Source of the DNA: Gnetum montanum
Lineage: Eukaryota; Streptophyta; Gnetopsida; Gnetales; Gnetaceae
Length of the DNA: 63,799 bases
Reading direction: 5' to 3'
NCBI GenBank assembly: GCA_015680685.1
Contig: MNCI01020108.1
Location: 282,244 to 346,042, forward strand
Shown here: positions 1 to 10,466 of the stretch, piece by piece
How the letters are laid out: every line of letters begins with the position of its first letter
How positions within the stretch are numbered: position 1 is the first letter of the stretch
Made by a program: the position numbers and the translations under genes
The notes under the pieces: model-generated
Databases searched by the model: none
The model's input: only the letters and a program-made list of their open reading frames with translations
What the model was told of the DNA's origin: nothing

Positions 1-1166
1 TTGAACAGTTCTAACATCATACTCCACCTCCTGATGGTTTCTAGTTCTAAGGACCGGTACCAACTCTCTGCTTCTTTGGTGAGTATCCTTGGGAACAGCT
101 TAAGTTTTTGCCACTTATTTTCTATATTCTGCAAGGCATAGGCATCGTGGAATGCTTGTAAATGATTTTGCAGATTAGCATTGTATCCCCCTTCAAATCA
201 TGGGATATTGTTCATGTCTAATCATTTGATCCAACTATCTTTTAAATGCCTTGTGGGAATCCTAACTACCTCCATTATGTCAAGCATACTTCAAGTTGTG
301 AGTAGGGGCTTGTCATGATCATCTCTTTCATGATGCTTATGATTTCTGTGTTGTTCCCTACTCTCCCTACGTCCTTGCCCTTTTCCTCTCTCTCAAATTT
401 CCTATCAAGGTCTTTTATCCTTCTTACCTTTATCCTTGCCTTTATGTTCATGATGGCCGTGCCCAGATGTGGAAGGAGAGGATGAGTGATATGAAGAAGG
501 GGAAGAAGAATGGGAATCATTGCCATGACGATGTTTCTTGCCTTCTCTTCGGCTAGTACGGCCCCGATCATGGTGACGATCTAAGTGCTCATCCTTAGCA
601 TGAGTGGTTGTTCCCTCTATGAACAGTTGGTGTTCACGGGCATCAGAACCATGGTTATGTATCATTGATCGTAGATTCTGATACCCAACCTCCTCATCAT
701 CGTTAGGAGGGGGAACATCATTTGCTAAAGAACCCGTGATAAGGGGTTCCTCATCTCCTATTTCGCTAAGGACGTGCAGGGCTTTGTCCTTCAAAAAAGT
801 ATGTTGACTCTCCTGCCTTAAGTCCCTCATACATTGGGCATCTGTGGGATAATAATCCCTCATGTCAAAATCTTTCGCAATGTATTCAACATATAATTCA
901 GTTATGCCTATCTGTGCCAAGGCACGGAAAAGCATGCGAGAGACTAATCGATCTGGGGGTCACACAATGTTACCTTGCAAATCTCTCCATCACAGCTGTT
1001 CGTCTTGATGGAGGATAAAAGTGAAGTCTAGAATATACTCATCGGGATGAGTATAAACTATCTTGTATTGTTTAGGACTTAGCTGATTTCGGCTATGTGT
1101 TTTATGTTGCCGACTGTCTCATGTATGGTCCTTAGGTGGTGAGTTGCTCTTATGAGAAGAAGGCAT
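1..1166 (-). pseudogene. Gypsy G0 gag, broken and partial
   Basis: This is the capsid/nucleocapsid precursor of the retrotransposon. The reading begins at an ATG at 1166 (MPSSHKS). It has an early in-frame stop, then a long open stretch from 935 to 405 that ends in a charged Ser/His/Lys/Asp/Arg-rich region (about residues 110-176 of that stretch). A frame change follows near 400, and a decayed retrotransposon gag domain runs to the window edge. Elements G1 and G2 begin their gag the same way (MSSSH, then a DEY..NFTF segment about 40 residues in), which supports this start. The several stops mean it cannot make a full Gag as it stands. Confidence 0.75.
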
Positions 1167-1288
1167 TGTTATCGGTGTGCTAATTTACCGTTATATAAAT
1201 TTTTTCTTTTGATTAACCCGAAGGTTCGTTAAGGCTCACAACGATGTGAATGATATCCTTATGTTATATATGGTGCATAAACACTTAG

Positions 1289-1306
1289 TCCCCGGCAACG
1301 GCGCCA
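1289..1306 (-). other. primer-binding site, tRNA-Asp, G0
   Basis: Read on the minus strand the sequence is TGGCGCCGTTGCCGGGGA, the exact complement of the 3' end of plant tRNA-Asp including its CCA. It lies one base inside the LTR end, where minus-strand DNA synthesis is primed. Confidence 0.93.
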
Positions 1307-1963
1307 ATGATGAGTGGCNTGAAGGGTTGAGAAAGCTAACTAACTCTAACTAAGGACTAAGTCTAAATTAACTAGCGTTAGCATCCATTCCCACTTTCCG
1401 TACACACCCTGAACTATGCAACCGTAGCTACCAAATGCTAATCATTACTGGGATTACCATGCGTAATGCATGTGCCCGAAGTGGTCATATTGAGGCACTT
1501 AACTAGCCTAAACATAATGAGCAGTCGATTCCTTGACTAGCCATACACATCCTTAGATGCTCGTAATCAAGTCGTACTCATTCTGCATTCTAGGAGCTGA
1601 GGGTGAGAGAATCTAATCGCGATGAGTAGCCGATTTCTTAATTAGTCATACACATCTGTAAATGCTCGTAATCAAGTCGTACTCATGCTGCGCTAATGCA
1701 AGTAATAAATAACAGGTAGGGAATAACATGTAATAAATAACAAGTAATAAATCCTATTCCACGCACTACAAGGTTTATCCACAAAGCTCGTCTTTATTGC
1801 CGTACACAACTTGCATTCAGGTACAAAGCTGCTCGAATAAAGATCCGTTCACTTGGGGACTCCTACTACGGGCACATGGAAAATATTCTATCTCTGGAGT
1901 GATCAATCTGCCAAAGTTTCCCTACTTCTAGCCTAGGATGGGAAATAAGGGGAGTGCCGCCTC

Positions 1964-1973
1964 TTATTTATAG
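1964..1973 (-). promoter_or_regulatory. TATA box of LTR-A
   Basis: Minus-strand CTATAAATAA lies about 115 bp inside the start of the LTR. This is the expected place for the Pol II core promoter of an LTR retrotransposon, and LTR-F has the same element in the same context. Confidence 0.6.
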
Positions 1974-1987
1974 ATTTGGCGACAGAC

Positions 1988-2063
1988 CGCGATATTGCAT
2001 ACACGAAATCGTAGGGGACGACGCGATATCACGTACGCGATATCGCATGGGATGCGATATCGC
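1988..2063. repeat. GCGATATCGC palindrome array in U3
   Basis: Two perfect GCGATATCGC decamers (2037-2046 and 2054-2063) and two degenerate ones lie within 76 bp, upstream of the TATA box on the minus strand. Repeated palindromes in U3 are typical of enhancer-like elements; that role is inferred. LTR-F keeps only traces. Confidence 0.7.
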
Positions 2064-2189
2064 AACTCATGCAAATCACGTCTCATCAAGTATCATGTTG
2101 GCTATATCTCTTGAAGTATACTTTCAGGTTTCAAAACCATCCTTTTAATCATGTGGTGAAGCTTAGCATGTTAATAGCAAATTAGTGAT

Positions 2190-2260
2190 GAGGTATTTAG
2201 CTTAGTGGTAAGAATCTTTGCTTAGTAATTGCAAGTCACAAGTTCAATTCTACTAGGAGC
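2190..2260 (+). repeat. tRNA-derived SINE head
   Basis: A Pol III box A (tagcttagtggt, 2198-2209) is followed 31 bp later by a box B (aagttcaattc, 2240-2250). This is the promoter layout of plant tRNA-derived SINEs. The sequence does not fold into an intact tRNA cloverleaf, so it is not a tRNA gene. A second box-A-like piece near 2350 (gatggcttgagtgg) may mean a dimeric or tandem copy. Confidence 0.6.
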
Positions 2261-3540
2261 ATAATTCATAGGAGCATGGTTTCTCTAGCATTATGAACGA
2301 TATTCATTGTTCTTTGGAACATGTATCCAAAATTTCTATTATGAGCTAGTGATAGATGGCTTGAGTGGCTAGCTCATTGTCTTCTTAGATAAGATGTTGC
2401 TAATTTGAGTCATACTTGAAGTATCACTATATTCCTTTATAATTTTTTGAAATTAAAATTGAAATTGAAACTAAAATTTTATTATATTTGTAGACCCTCT
2501 AGATCTATTGGATAATAGAAATGTACATGCTATGAGTTTCAAAAACATCCTTAAGAAAATTCACAAATGTTCTTGGTAACATTTAGAAAATATCAACAAA
2601 ATATGCAATCATAATATCTCATCTATCTAGTTTGGTCCAATGCAAAACATTGCCAAAAAAAAAGAAAAGAAAAAGAAAGGTGGTATTCATCTCCAATGCT
2701 ATTTGTATTACATTGTTAAGATTTTTGTTCTTCATAAAGAATTTTGAGCCATCTACTTGTTTCAACTCTTAGATGAAGAGATCCCATTTGTGCCTTGCAA
2801 ATTTTTCATTGTAAATGATGAGGAATAACAATAGTTTACCTTCAAATTAAGGCCTCTCTTGATCTTATTCAAATAGATTTTTTTTTTTTTGGCCTTTTAC
2901 ATTGTCCTAAACATTTTGAAATAGTGCTTGTTTTACCAAATTATGAACTTGCTTAGGATCAAAAAAGATAATGTACTCTTGAATATTCTATTTATTAAGT
3001 TATAAAAAACCCTACCATCCTTTATCATGGGTTTCCATTATCACTTTTTTGGAATATTTATCTAATGAAGATGTAAAAAGATTATGAGTGTAGACTATAA
3101 AATAATAAATAGTTTCAACCTCTAATGGCATCATCTCTGCTTTGAGAAGCATAATATTGTATAATATTTATCTCTTTACTTTAAATTCATCAAGCAAAAA
3201 ATGCTTATGAATTTCTTTTATTTGTTTCTGATATTAATTTGATAGAGAAAGACCCTATACAACATAGCCATAGAGAATAGTATCATGTTGGCTATGTCTT
3301 GGGGTGTACTTATAATCATTCTTTTAGGTTTTGACATCCTCTTACCCCAAAATTGTTATTATAAATTGTTGTTATGACCATTTACTATAGATTTAGGGTT
3401 TGTCGTTTGTTCAAAAAAATTAGAATTTTCCTTTTTATAACAAATCTTTTAAAAAATATATAGTATTTCAATCAAATAGAGTTTTTTCAAAATTCCTTTT
3501 AGGTAATATTTTTAATCCATATATAACTTTACATCATCCA
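2261..3540. other. AT-rich intergenic DNA, no gene seen
   Basis: I see no coding region. The stretch has homopolymer runs (2655-2680, 2878-2892) and a 17-bp exact repeat (3279-3295) of the sequence next to LTR-A at 2089-2105. A motif at about 2493 (gaccctctagatctattgga) recurs in altered form near 3891, suggesting old short-repeat bodies. Confidence 0.5.
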
Positions 3541-3600
3541 TTAGAATCAAACCTATGACTTGGATTCTTCATGTCAAGACTCTTACCACTTGGTTAATAC
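3541..3600 (-). repeat. tRNA-derived SINE head
   Basis: Read on the minus strand there is a box A (ttaaccaagtggtaaga, 3581-3597) and then a box B (aggtttgattct, 3543-3554). The spacing suits a tRNA-derived Pol III promoter. It is the best minus-strand example of three in this stretch. Confidence 0.6.
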
Positions 3601-3659
3601 TTGGAATATCTTGATAATTGTACTTTGATTTTTTCTTTTAAAAAAACCTTTGCCCATAG

Positions 3660-3702
3660 CTTAGAGCCTCCAAATCAAGAGTCTTACCACTAGGCTAACA
3701 CT
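3660..3702 (-). repeat. SINE head remnant, box A only
   Basis: The minus strand reads ttagcctagtggtaag (3683-3698), a good box A. No convincing box B follows, so this is a decayed or truncated copy. Confidence 0.42.
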
Positions 3703-4025
3703 ACATTATTGAAACATCATATCAATTATTATTACCAATGAGATGGTAGTCTAGTAAATGTGTTGGTTTGTTGACTTGTTGACAAACCAGTTGCAACTTT
3801 GAGCTATAATTGAGATATATGATTTCTTCTAAACTTGTGAGAATTTTTTACTTAAAAAATAAAAATCAATGTACTTAATTACGTTTAATAAGACCCTTCA
3901 GATTTATTAGATCATACCATCATTGTCAACATCCTAGCCTTATCCCAACAAAATGTTGTTGGCTATTGTTGGATCACACTAATTTCATAAATTTCTTTTA
4001 TAAAAGTTATTCATAACTAAATATT

Positions 4026-4056
4026 ACACATGAAATTCTTACTACTAGGCTAAAGA
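4026..4056 (-). repeat. SINE head remnant, box A only
   Basis: The minus strand reads ttagcctagtagtaag (4038-4053), nearly the same as the box A at 3683-3698. The rest of the element is not recognisable. Confidence 0.38.
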
Positions 4057-5340
4057 CCTTATTATTGAAACTTTAGATTTGCTAACTCTTTGACTAAGAA
4101 CATGTAAATATAATATAATCATTATAATGTAAACCTTCTATCATTTGTACCAAAGTTTATGGGGTACCTCAATTTTTCCTTTAAATTTTGACACTATTGT
4201 TTAACCCCTTTTTTTTGGCTTTTTTAAAAATCAATGAAGAGTAACGTTGGATTGTGTAAACTATCAATTAAACAATGTTAGAGCCATTTCTCTATGGTAT
4301 GGGTTATAGGTCTTTTTTTCTTTAAAAAAAAATTTATGGTAGATATTAATTTTCTTAGATGAATCCTTACTTTGATGTGTCTTTGTGTAGAGGCTTTCAG
4401 GTTTGGTTTTCAGGATATATACATGTTAAGGCACCCCCAATTTCGTTTGACCTTTCTTTCTTCTTATTTTGATATTTCTCCTCTCTCTGTGGCCTCTCCT
4501 TTGTACTCTGATTTCTTTTAACCTTTTTTAACTTTTAATATACTCAATTTTTGGAGTCCCACAGCCCCTTTATGCAGGGGACTAGTAGGCGTCTTTCAGG
4601 GTTGAGCGGCAGCAGGCAAAGCGTCGGAGAGGATTAGGCGCTCATTATTCCTGATTGTACCAGTACACCAAATCCAAAGCAAAATCAGATTTCATTGACT
4701 GGCCACGTGTTGCATCACCTTTGATAAAGTTCCGTTTTCTGAGCTGTGAAGATGGGACACAGCTCAGCTGATGCCGTGTTTTTAATACATGAACAAGTTG
4801 ATCATTACTTGAATCCGTGGTGGTCGGTAGCTTTGATGCAGCCACATACGGTGGTAGGTTTTTTAGATATATAGTCTATAATTTGACACTTCTTTTTTAT
4901 TAATAAAACATATTTTTCAGGGTCGGACACCCATATTTAAAATAAAGATCGCTGAAGATTACATACGTTGCAATTTCCTTGGCAGATGAAAAACAAGCAT
5001 CTGAAATGAAATACGCAACTTGGTTGCTTTGGTACACTGTGTGTGTGCATTAATGCATCCAACGTTTTTAATTTACCCGTGTAAAAGCTTTAAACTCAGT
5101 TACACCACAGAAGAATATGGTGGAGGCTAAACTCATAATTGCTTTGATGGGGCAGGTTGTCTTTAGCACGTTCAATTTTCCAAAAGTAAAAATTGTAGTG
5201 TGTTTTTTTCTTACCCGCGGGAGAGCCAAACTTAAATTAAGACAATGAGTAAAGACAATACGTGGCATATCATGAAAACTATCTATGCAAACTCCTCCAA
5301 TGACTGGAAAACGCAACGTTCTTTGTTTGCACAGGACGGT
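4057..5340. other. intergenic DNA 3' of MES-A, no gene seen
   Basis: I see no supported gene. Short minus-strand reading frames at 4645-4845 and 5068-5316 have no recognisable domain, and the first starts at GTG rather than ATG. Base composition rises from strongly AT-rich to more balanced after about 4560, as in single-copy DNA near a gene. No retroelement signature was found. Confidence 0.45.
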
Positions 5341-5359
5341 TTACTGTAAACAAAAACAT

Positions 5360-5365
5360 TTTATT
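5360..5365 (-). terminator. poly(A) signal of MES-A
   Basis: Minus-strand AATAAA lies about 160 nt past the MES-A stop codon, a normal 3' UTR distance. It is the only canonical hexamer I saw in that interval. Confidence 0.5.
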
Positions 5366-5524
5366 TACTGCATACATCTAGTGCTAACTAATTGCCTACT
5401 TGGTAAATGTAACATGGAGTTCAGCCAAATATGGTAAGCCTCTATCGTCCTTGCTGATGCATTATTGCCACAGGATACGATAGTATCTGTGGTTAGTTTT
5501 TTTGTACTATGTATGTGGTAGGAA

Positions 5525-7110
5525 TCAAAATGTAGCGGATATTTCGTCCAGGATCTCTGCAAGAGCGTTTGGATTAGACAAAGCCACACAATGATCTGAA
5601 TCTTCAATTTCGTAGACCTTATGTGGTGGGTTTTTCTCAATAAGCTTCATCTGAAGTTCCGGTAAGATGAGTTCATCCTGCTTACACACCACATAGACTC
5701 TTTTCACACTTCCATATTTCTCCTCTGTCAAAGTTATCTTTTCCTTTATATATGGGCTTCTCCTGAATAAGCTGCCGGCTAACACTAAATCCTGCCAATA
5801 ATAAGAAAGAATGTTATGACTCTCATTATATCCCTGTGATTTTTCTGCTGCAAGAGAATGATCCATTAAAAATTATAGCCTATAAGATGTTTTGCAGTTC
5901 AGTATGGAAGCAAGATCTCAGCCTAAGTTATTTCCTGTACTGGGTAAAGTTCTTGAAATCTAATTTTATGTTGATCTACTGGGTTTTCCATATCACAGGT
6001 TACCAGGTCAGGTAAAAGCAACTGTATTTTGCCACAGGTGATCAAAAGTAGGTCTGATTCTTCTAATTTGCACATATATTCTAGTATGGATTTGACTGAC
6101 ACACACATAAAGCATGAATAAACTCTCAAATTCTAATTTGAAAGGCTGGCACCAGTAAGGTTAACTTCAATTCTGCAACAACCCATCCAGTCAAACCAAC
6201 AGATTATGAATCATTCGTTACTTGACACGGTTGGGATTTGGGAGTTCAAGGTAACACATTCAATTCGAAGATTATTTCTGAAGAGATCCTGGATTCATGA
6301 ATGCATGATTGGGAACGGCAGGGAAAAGGGTTGTCAGACAATCATTACCTAAAAAGAAAATTCTATGTTTCAGACAAAGAAATGTACAGAATTGTTTCAA
6401 CATCCTTCACACTAAAAGACTAAAACCCTGGTATCGGACATCGATTAAACCAAGAAACCGGATACCTGAGAGTCACATTTCGGACAGGTACGCTCCATTG
6501 CGAAAGCTGGGCTTAGCTCATAAGCCTTGACTCGTTCGAAGTATTTTTTCCCTGTTTCAGCCTCATCCTCCTCCTCGAATTCAAAAACACTATCTTTCCA
6601 ATCACCGCCGAACAATCTATCAACCTGCAAAAAATGATGTGTCAGACCTCAATTTCGTGGAACAAAATCCTGCAACTAAAGAAGGTAATTAAAAAAAAAT
6701 GAACAAGAAAAACAATAAACCTCTTCTAAGAATTGTGGAAATGTAGTGCCACCAGGAGGCATACAAGCAGTGACAAATACTGCAACTGATATTTTGTTGG
6801 GAAAGTTCTCCATGGCCACACTGATATTGAATCCACCCATGCTGTGACCTACCAAGATGACCTTTTCATTTTCATTTTTATTCTGTGGCAGATTGGCCAT
6901 GAATTGCAGCAGAGGCTCTGAGTACTCCTCAAATGTTTTGATGTCCTGGTACTTTTTTGGGTTTAGTCCAGATGCACACATGTCAAGTGCAGTCACAGTA
7001 TGACCTGCCTTCAGAAGAAGATCAGTGACTTTGTACCAACTCCATGCTCCACCAGATGCCCCATGGATCAATACAAAGTGACTTGCTTTTGTTTTTCTTC
7101 CACTCTCCAT
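5525..7110 (-). CDS. methylesterase (MES/SABP2-like), three exons, intact
   Basis: This is an alpha/beta-hydrolase of the plant MES family, which includes salicylic acid-binding protein 2. Members demethylate small carboxyl esters such as methyl salicylate, methyl jasmonate or methyl-IAA; the substrate here cannot be read from sequence. Exons on the minus strand are 7110-6721, 6624-6466 and 5791-5525. Both introns (96 and 674 bp) are GT-AG and phase 0. The spliced frame is 816 nt (271 aa), the usual family length. The protein has HGASGGAWSWYK near residue 15, nucleophile elbow GHSMGG in exon 1, the acid in CKQDEL and the histidine in SDHCVAL in exon 3, so the Ser-Asp-His triad is complete. 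The segment VKAYELSP fits the family cap region. The ATG at 7110 (MESGRKTK) is chosen because the longer open frame begins only with TTG. An acidic EFEEEDEAE stretch in exon 2 is unusual. Confidence 0.92.
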
Positions 7111-7202
7111 TATTCTCTGCTCTGCTCTGCTATTCTTGGCTGATTGTGCTGCAAAACGCAAGAATGTTCAACGACCTGACATTTTCCACCTCCTCTCTCT
7201 TG

Positions 7203-7208
7203 ATATAT
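7203..7208 (-). promoter_or_regulatory. possible TATA box of MES-A
   Basis: ATATAT in the minus-strand context catatatca lies about 95 bp upstream of the chosen ATG, giving a 5' UTR of about 60 nt. In MES-B the same place reads cataaatca. Support is by position only. Confidence 0.35.
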
Positions 7209-8339
7209 GAAATCACAAGCTCTTTCAAAACAATGATATGGACTAATATCCCTGGTTATTACAAAGGATGATCTCAGATCTCAGTTTTTTTATGTTTCTG
7301 AGGCAATGATTCAAGCAGGGGAATATCTTAACCGGGAATGTGGCCCACGTTTGAAGCGTCGGCCGAAAGCTATTAGTTTGGTCCACGTACGTTTCTCGTG
7401 CTCCAACAACCCGACAAAGCCATCCTCCTACAAAAGAGAGATACGATGGTTTTTACCTCAACAGGTCCTGTGTTTTTACAGTCGACTGGGAAAGTTGGAC
7501 TGTTTTTGGCAAGCGGTCCCTTCCCGGGTTTGTTTTTATCGTTGAAATGGGAAGAACCGACTGTATTTAATTATAACGGGGTGTTGCGTGTGGAATGAAA
7601 CGAGTATGACTATTTCAGCTTGGCTTACTTGACATGGTCAATGTTTGGTGCAAGAATATCGCTATTTTAATGGAAATAAATTTTGATAAACAAGCTCAAA
7701 ACACACACACTCTCTCTCTTCAAAAAAAAAGTCAAAATCATGCTTTTTAATCTGTTAGGCTTGCACTTAATCAGGCTCGTACTGTCTCAAGGCGTTTAAA
7801 TGGTTTCTATTTAAAACCTGACTTAAGTTTCTGTTTCTTTGTTGTGGGAGCGTGGGACGCGTTTCCTGATCACATGGATCATTTCATCTAATTTCTTGTT
7901 CAAAACCGTGTGGACCTTTCTGATAACCTTGGTGGGCCTTTAACGGAAACTTTCTGAGAATAATTGATGTCAAGGCTGCTTCTTTTCCCTCGATCACTTG
8001 CTTTTCCACATGTATAATTTTTGGTAAACATTGAACCGAGATTTCTGCTCTCGAGGGTTTATTCCTTACTTGGAAAGATGCCATTCTTGGTAAACTTGCA
8101 AGTTATTCATTTGGTAAACAGAAAAATAGACCACATTTATTATAAACATATGCACGTATATATTAACATTACTTTTATTTAAAACACTAAAATTATTTAT
8201 TTATTTATTCATATTTAAACTCAAGCTAGAGAAGCATTAATAACTTATTAGAGCCTTGATTTATTTGTTTATAGATTTTTCTTTATTCCACTTTGCAAGC
8301 CACACACTTTTAACTAAGTGAGCAATACCTCATTGAATT

Positions 8340-9560
8340 AACTTTATAATTATTTAAATACATGCCTAATCATCATTATCATCTTAACCTTATCACAACA
8401 ACATGGGGTCCACTACATGAAGTCACTTTCACTATTCACCCTTATAAAGAGCTTGATACTTATCTATCTAAAATTTCTTTATATTAACTATAATCATATG
8501 CTCTCATCACTTTTTTGATCTTCCTTTTAGTAGCTTCCCTATCTTTTTTGATGTTCCTTTCAATAGCTTCTCTAAAATTATGATGTGGCAACAATTTTTG
8601 ATAGGTTCATTATCTAATCTTCTTTGGACATGACTAAACTATCTAAAGTGTCATTGCTATAGTTTATCTATGTTAAAAATAGTGTAAATGTGTGGTCTCC
8701 TATCCTACTCCATAGTCTCTATGTTAAGTTGAGTTCTAGGTGTGGTAGCATTATTTTATGTCTTGTTTGATGTTGTTAGGTCATTCCAGAAGTCAAAAGG
8801 TTCATTTTTTGTTGTTAGAGACCAAAGAAAGAAGGTTAGGTTGAGAGCCTTGATATTTCATTCTTGGATGCTATGGAAAACATTAAGTATACATTATATT
8901 CAATATTATACATAAAAATAATATAGGGAAAATATAAAAGAAAAATAGAAAAGGAACTTTATTGAAAAGAGAATTGGAATAGACTAAGTGTATTTGTATC
9001 ATGCTTTGAGGATTCTTAAGGTTGTTTTTCATTTTAACATCTATCTCTTTTAGGTGATTCGACATTGCCATCATAGTTAAACCTAGCATAACACCTCCTA
9101 TCTAGGCTCAGGCTAAAAAGGTATTACTTCGAAAATTAAATTCACAACATAATAAAATTGCTAAGGTGCTAAATATTAGGCAATACAAAAGAGGCATGAA
9201 TAACAAATTTATGTGACTAAAATGAGATTGCTTAGATGGATTTTGAATGTTACAAGAAGAGATAAACTACATAATATAGACATTAGAGAAAGATTTGGAG
9301 CAACTTCTATTTTAGATATGTTAAATGAATGCATCTTAGAAGGTTTGGACATGTTGAAAGAAGATTAGATAATGATTCTAGAAAAAAAATATTGCTCATC
9401 ACCATTCCAAAAGAAAGATCACAAAAGATATGGGAGAAAATGATTGAAAATGATATGAAAAAACTACAAGAAGCATTCATAAAATAGGTGTAAAAGGAAA
9501 ATAAAATAAATCATTTTATAAAGGAATATCTAGTAGCCCTTTGCATATAGATACCTATCA
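8340..9560. repeat. LINE debris, copy A
   Basis: Plus-strand 9215-9370 encodes TKMRLLRWILNVTRRDK followed by IDIRERFGATSILDML. This resembles the C-terminal tail of plant LINE reverse transcriptases of the RTE type (pattern KMRMLRWM..TR.D.IRN..IREK.GV). The piece at 8380-8700 (ttaaccttatcacaacaacatggggtc, then cattatctaatcttctttggacatgac) looks like part of another LINE on the opposite strand. No endonuclease or full reverse transcriptase is present. The poly(A) run at 9640-9652 could be a 3' tail. The whole piece recurs in copy B, so it predates the segment duplication. Confidence 0.6.
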
Positions 9561-9830
9561 TGTCCACTAAGTAATGACCAATTGTATGATCCTAATGCCT
9601 ATGTAGACATATGTTAATAACCAAAATTTAAATTTTAGCAAAAAAAAAAAAATATAGCATAACATTAACAAGGCATAGGACTCCTAATTGTATGAAAAAG
9701 CATTCAAAACCATATTCAAAACATTTTACCAAATTCTAGGTCACAACCTCAAACCTTGATAAACTAACATTAAATAACTAAAAGGAAAATCAAGGGCTAC
9801 ACCAAAGATAAACAAGTGTAAGTGTATCTA

Positions 9831-10466
9831 TGATGAGCGATGGAGTAATCCAACACCCAACCATACAAGTCACAAGTGTCCATGCATGACTTGATTGTAA
9901 TATGTGGATGAGACAATGTTAATATGCTTGCAATTGGTTTTAGGTCTGAGATCATCGTCTTTCCACGTGAAGCTAGTGAAGTCTATGTGTATGGTTGAGC
10001 TCATCGAGAGGTATATGATAGCAAATGTTATTTGGCCATTATTACTTCTAGCGAACATGATGAAATGAAAATAATTTCTAAGTAATAGTAAGTAAGTAAA
10101 CCTATTCTATCCTAAGCAGTAGGTATATGTTTCTAGTCCTCTGGTTACATCTTGGACTTATGTAGTTGCCATTAGGTTACCAAGTAGAGTTATCACTAAG
10201 CAAATTAAACAACGTCACTATTAGGATTACCAAACAACCACACTTAATGTGTGGAACTAGTTGTACCCATGCTGATGTACTAAGTGCACATGGAAAGTAA
10301 GTACTTGAAAAGGTAAAGTGCTAACTAAGAAAACATGGAAAATTATTCTAAGTAAACAGAAAATAAGGTAAGTGATGCTGCAATGATGCAAAACAACTCG
10401 ATCTTTATTACCATGCACAACTTCCGTCCAAGTACAATCTATTTGAATAAAGACACCATTCACTAA
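9831..10466 (-). repeat. truncated Gypsy LTR (LTR-H), R-U5 part
   Basis: It begins TGATGAGCGATGG and follows the LTR family order: ccatacaagtcac, tcctaagcagtaggtatatg, ctttattaccatgcacaactt, gaataaagacacc. It stops before the TATA box and U3, where the plus-oriented LTR-B begins. The family primer site is not on its left; unique DNA of the MES block is. Confidence 0.75.

Larger units (their letters stand above)
1..2088 (-). mobile_element. Gypsy element G0 (Athila-like), 5' part only
   Basis: Only the start of this minus-strand LTR retrotransposon is in the window: LTR (1308-2088), primer-binding site (1289-1306), leader and gag (1166 down to 1). Protease, reverse transcriptase and integrase would lie to the left, outside the window. 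The primer site matches the 3' end of plant tRNA-Asp at all 18 bases, which points to the Athila/Diaspora side of Ty3/Gypsy. Of the Gypsy copies with a visible primer site this one is best preserved, so I infer it is the youngest. The right-hand target flank begins agtat; its partner is not visible. Confidence 0.88.
1308..2088 (-). repeat. G0 5' LTR (LTR-A), 781 bp
   Basis: The ends are TGATGAG and CTCATCA, the inverted ends shared by all Gypsy LTRs here. The left end abuts the primer site. The minus-strand TATA box is ctataaataa at 1964-1973. Toward the LTR start the U3 holds repeated GCGATATCGC palindromes. The n at 1319 is an undetermined base. The sequence is closest to LTR-F (61266-62048) and differs in U3 from the LTRs of G1, G2 and G5. 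Confidence 0.88.
5518..9830. repeat. duplicated block, copy A (MES-A plus upstream flank)
   Basis: This block is similar to 36411-37338 joined to 46466-51540 after removal of the insertions there. Similarity covers the MES gene with both introns, the upstream flank (gtatgactatttc at about 7602 and 49348; gaataattgatgtcaa at about 7957 and 49622) and the LINE debris. It ends where a Gypsy LTR begins at 9831. Copy B continues past that point (atctatgccaatcg), so the right edge in A is an insertion or breakpoint. The left edge is set only by where copy B is cut. Confidence 0.85.

Noticed and set aside
2190-2260. Possible tRNA gene
   Set aside because: Boxes A and B are present but acceptor and anticodon stems do not form; better explained as a SINE head.
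4645-4845. 66-codon minus-strand reading frame 3' of MES-A
   Set aside because: It starts at GTG, has no recognisable domain and no counterpart elsewhere in the window.
7111-7161. 17-residue N-terminal extension of MES-A (MRFAAQSAKN...)
   Set aside because: The first codon is TTG, not ATG. The in-frame ATG at 7110 gives the usual family start and length.
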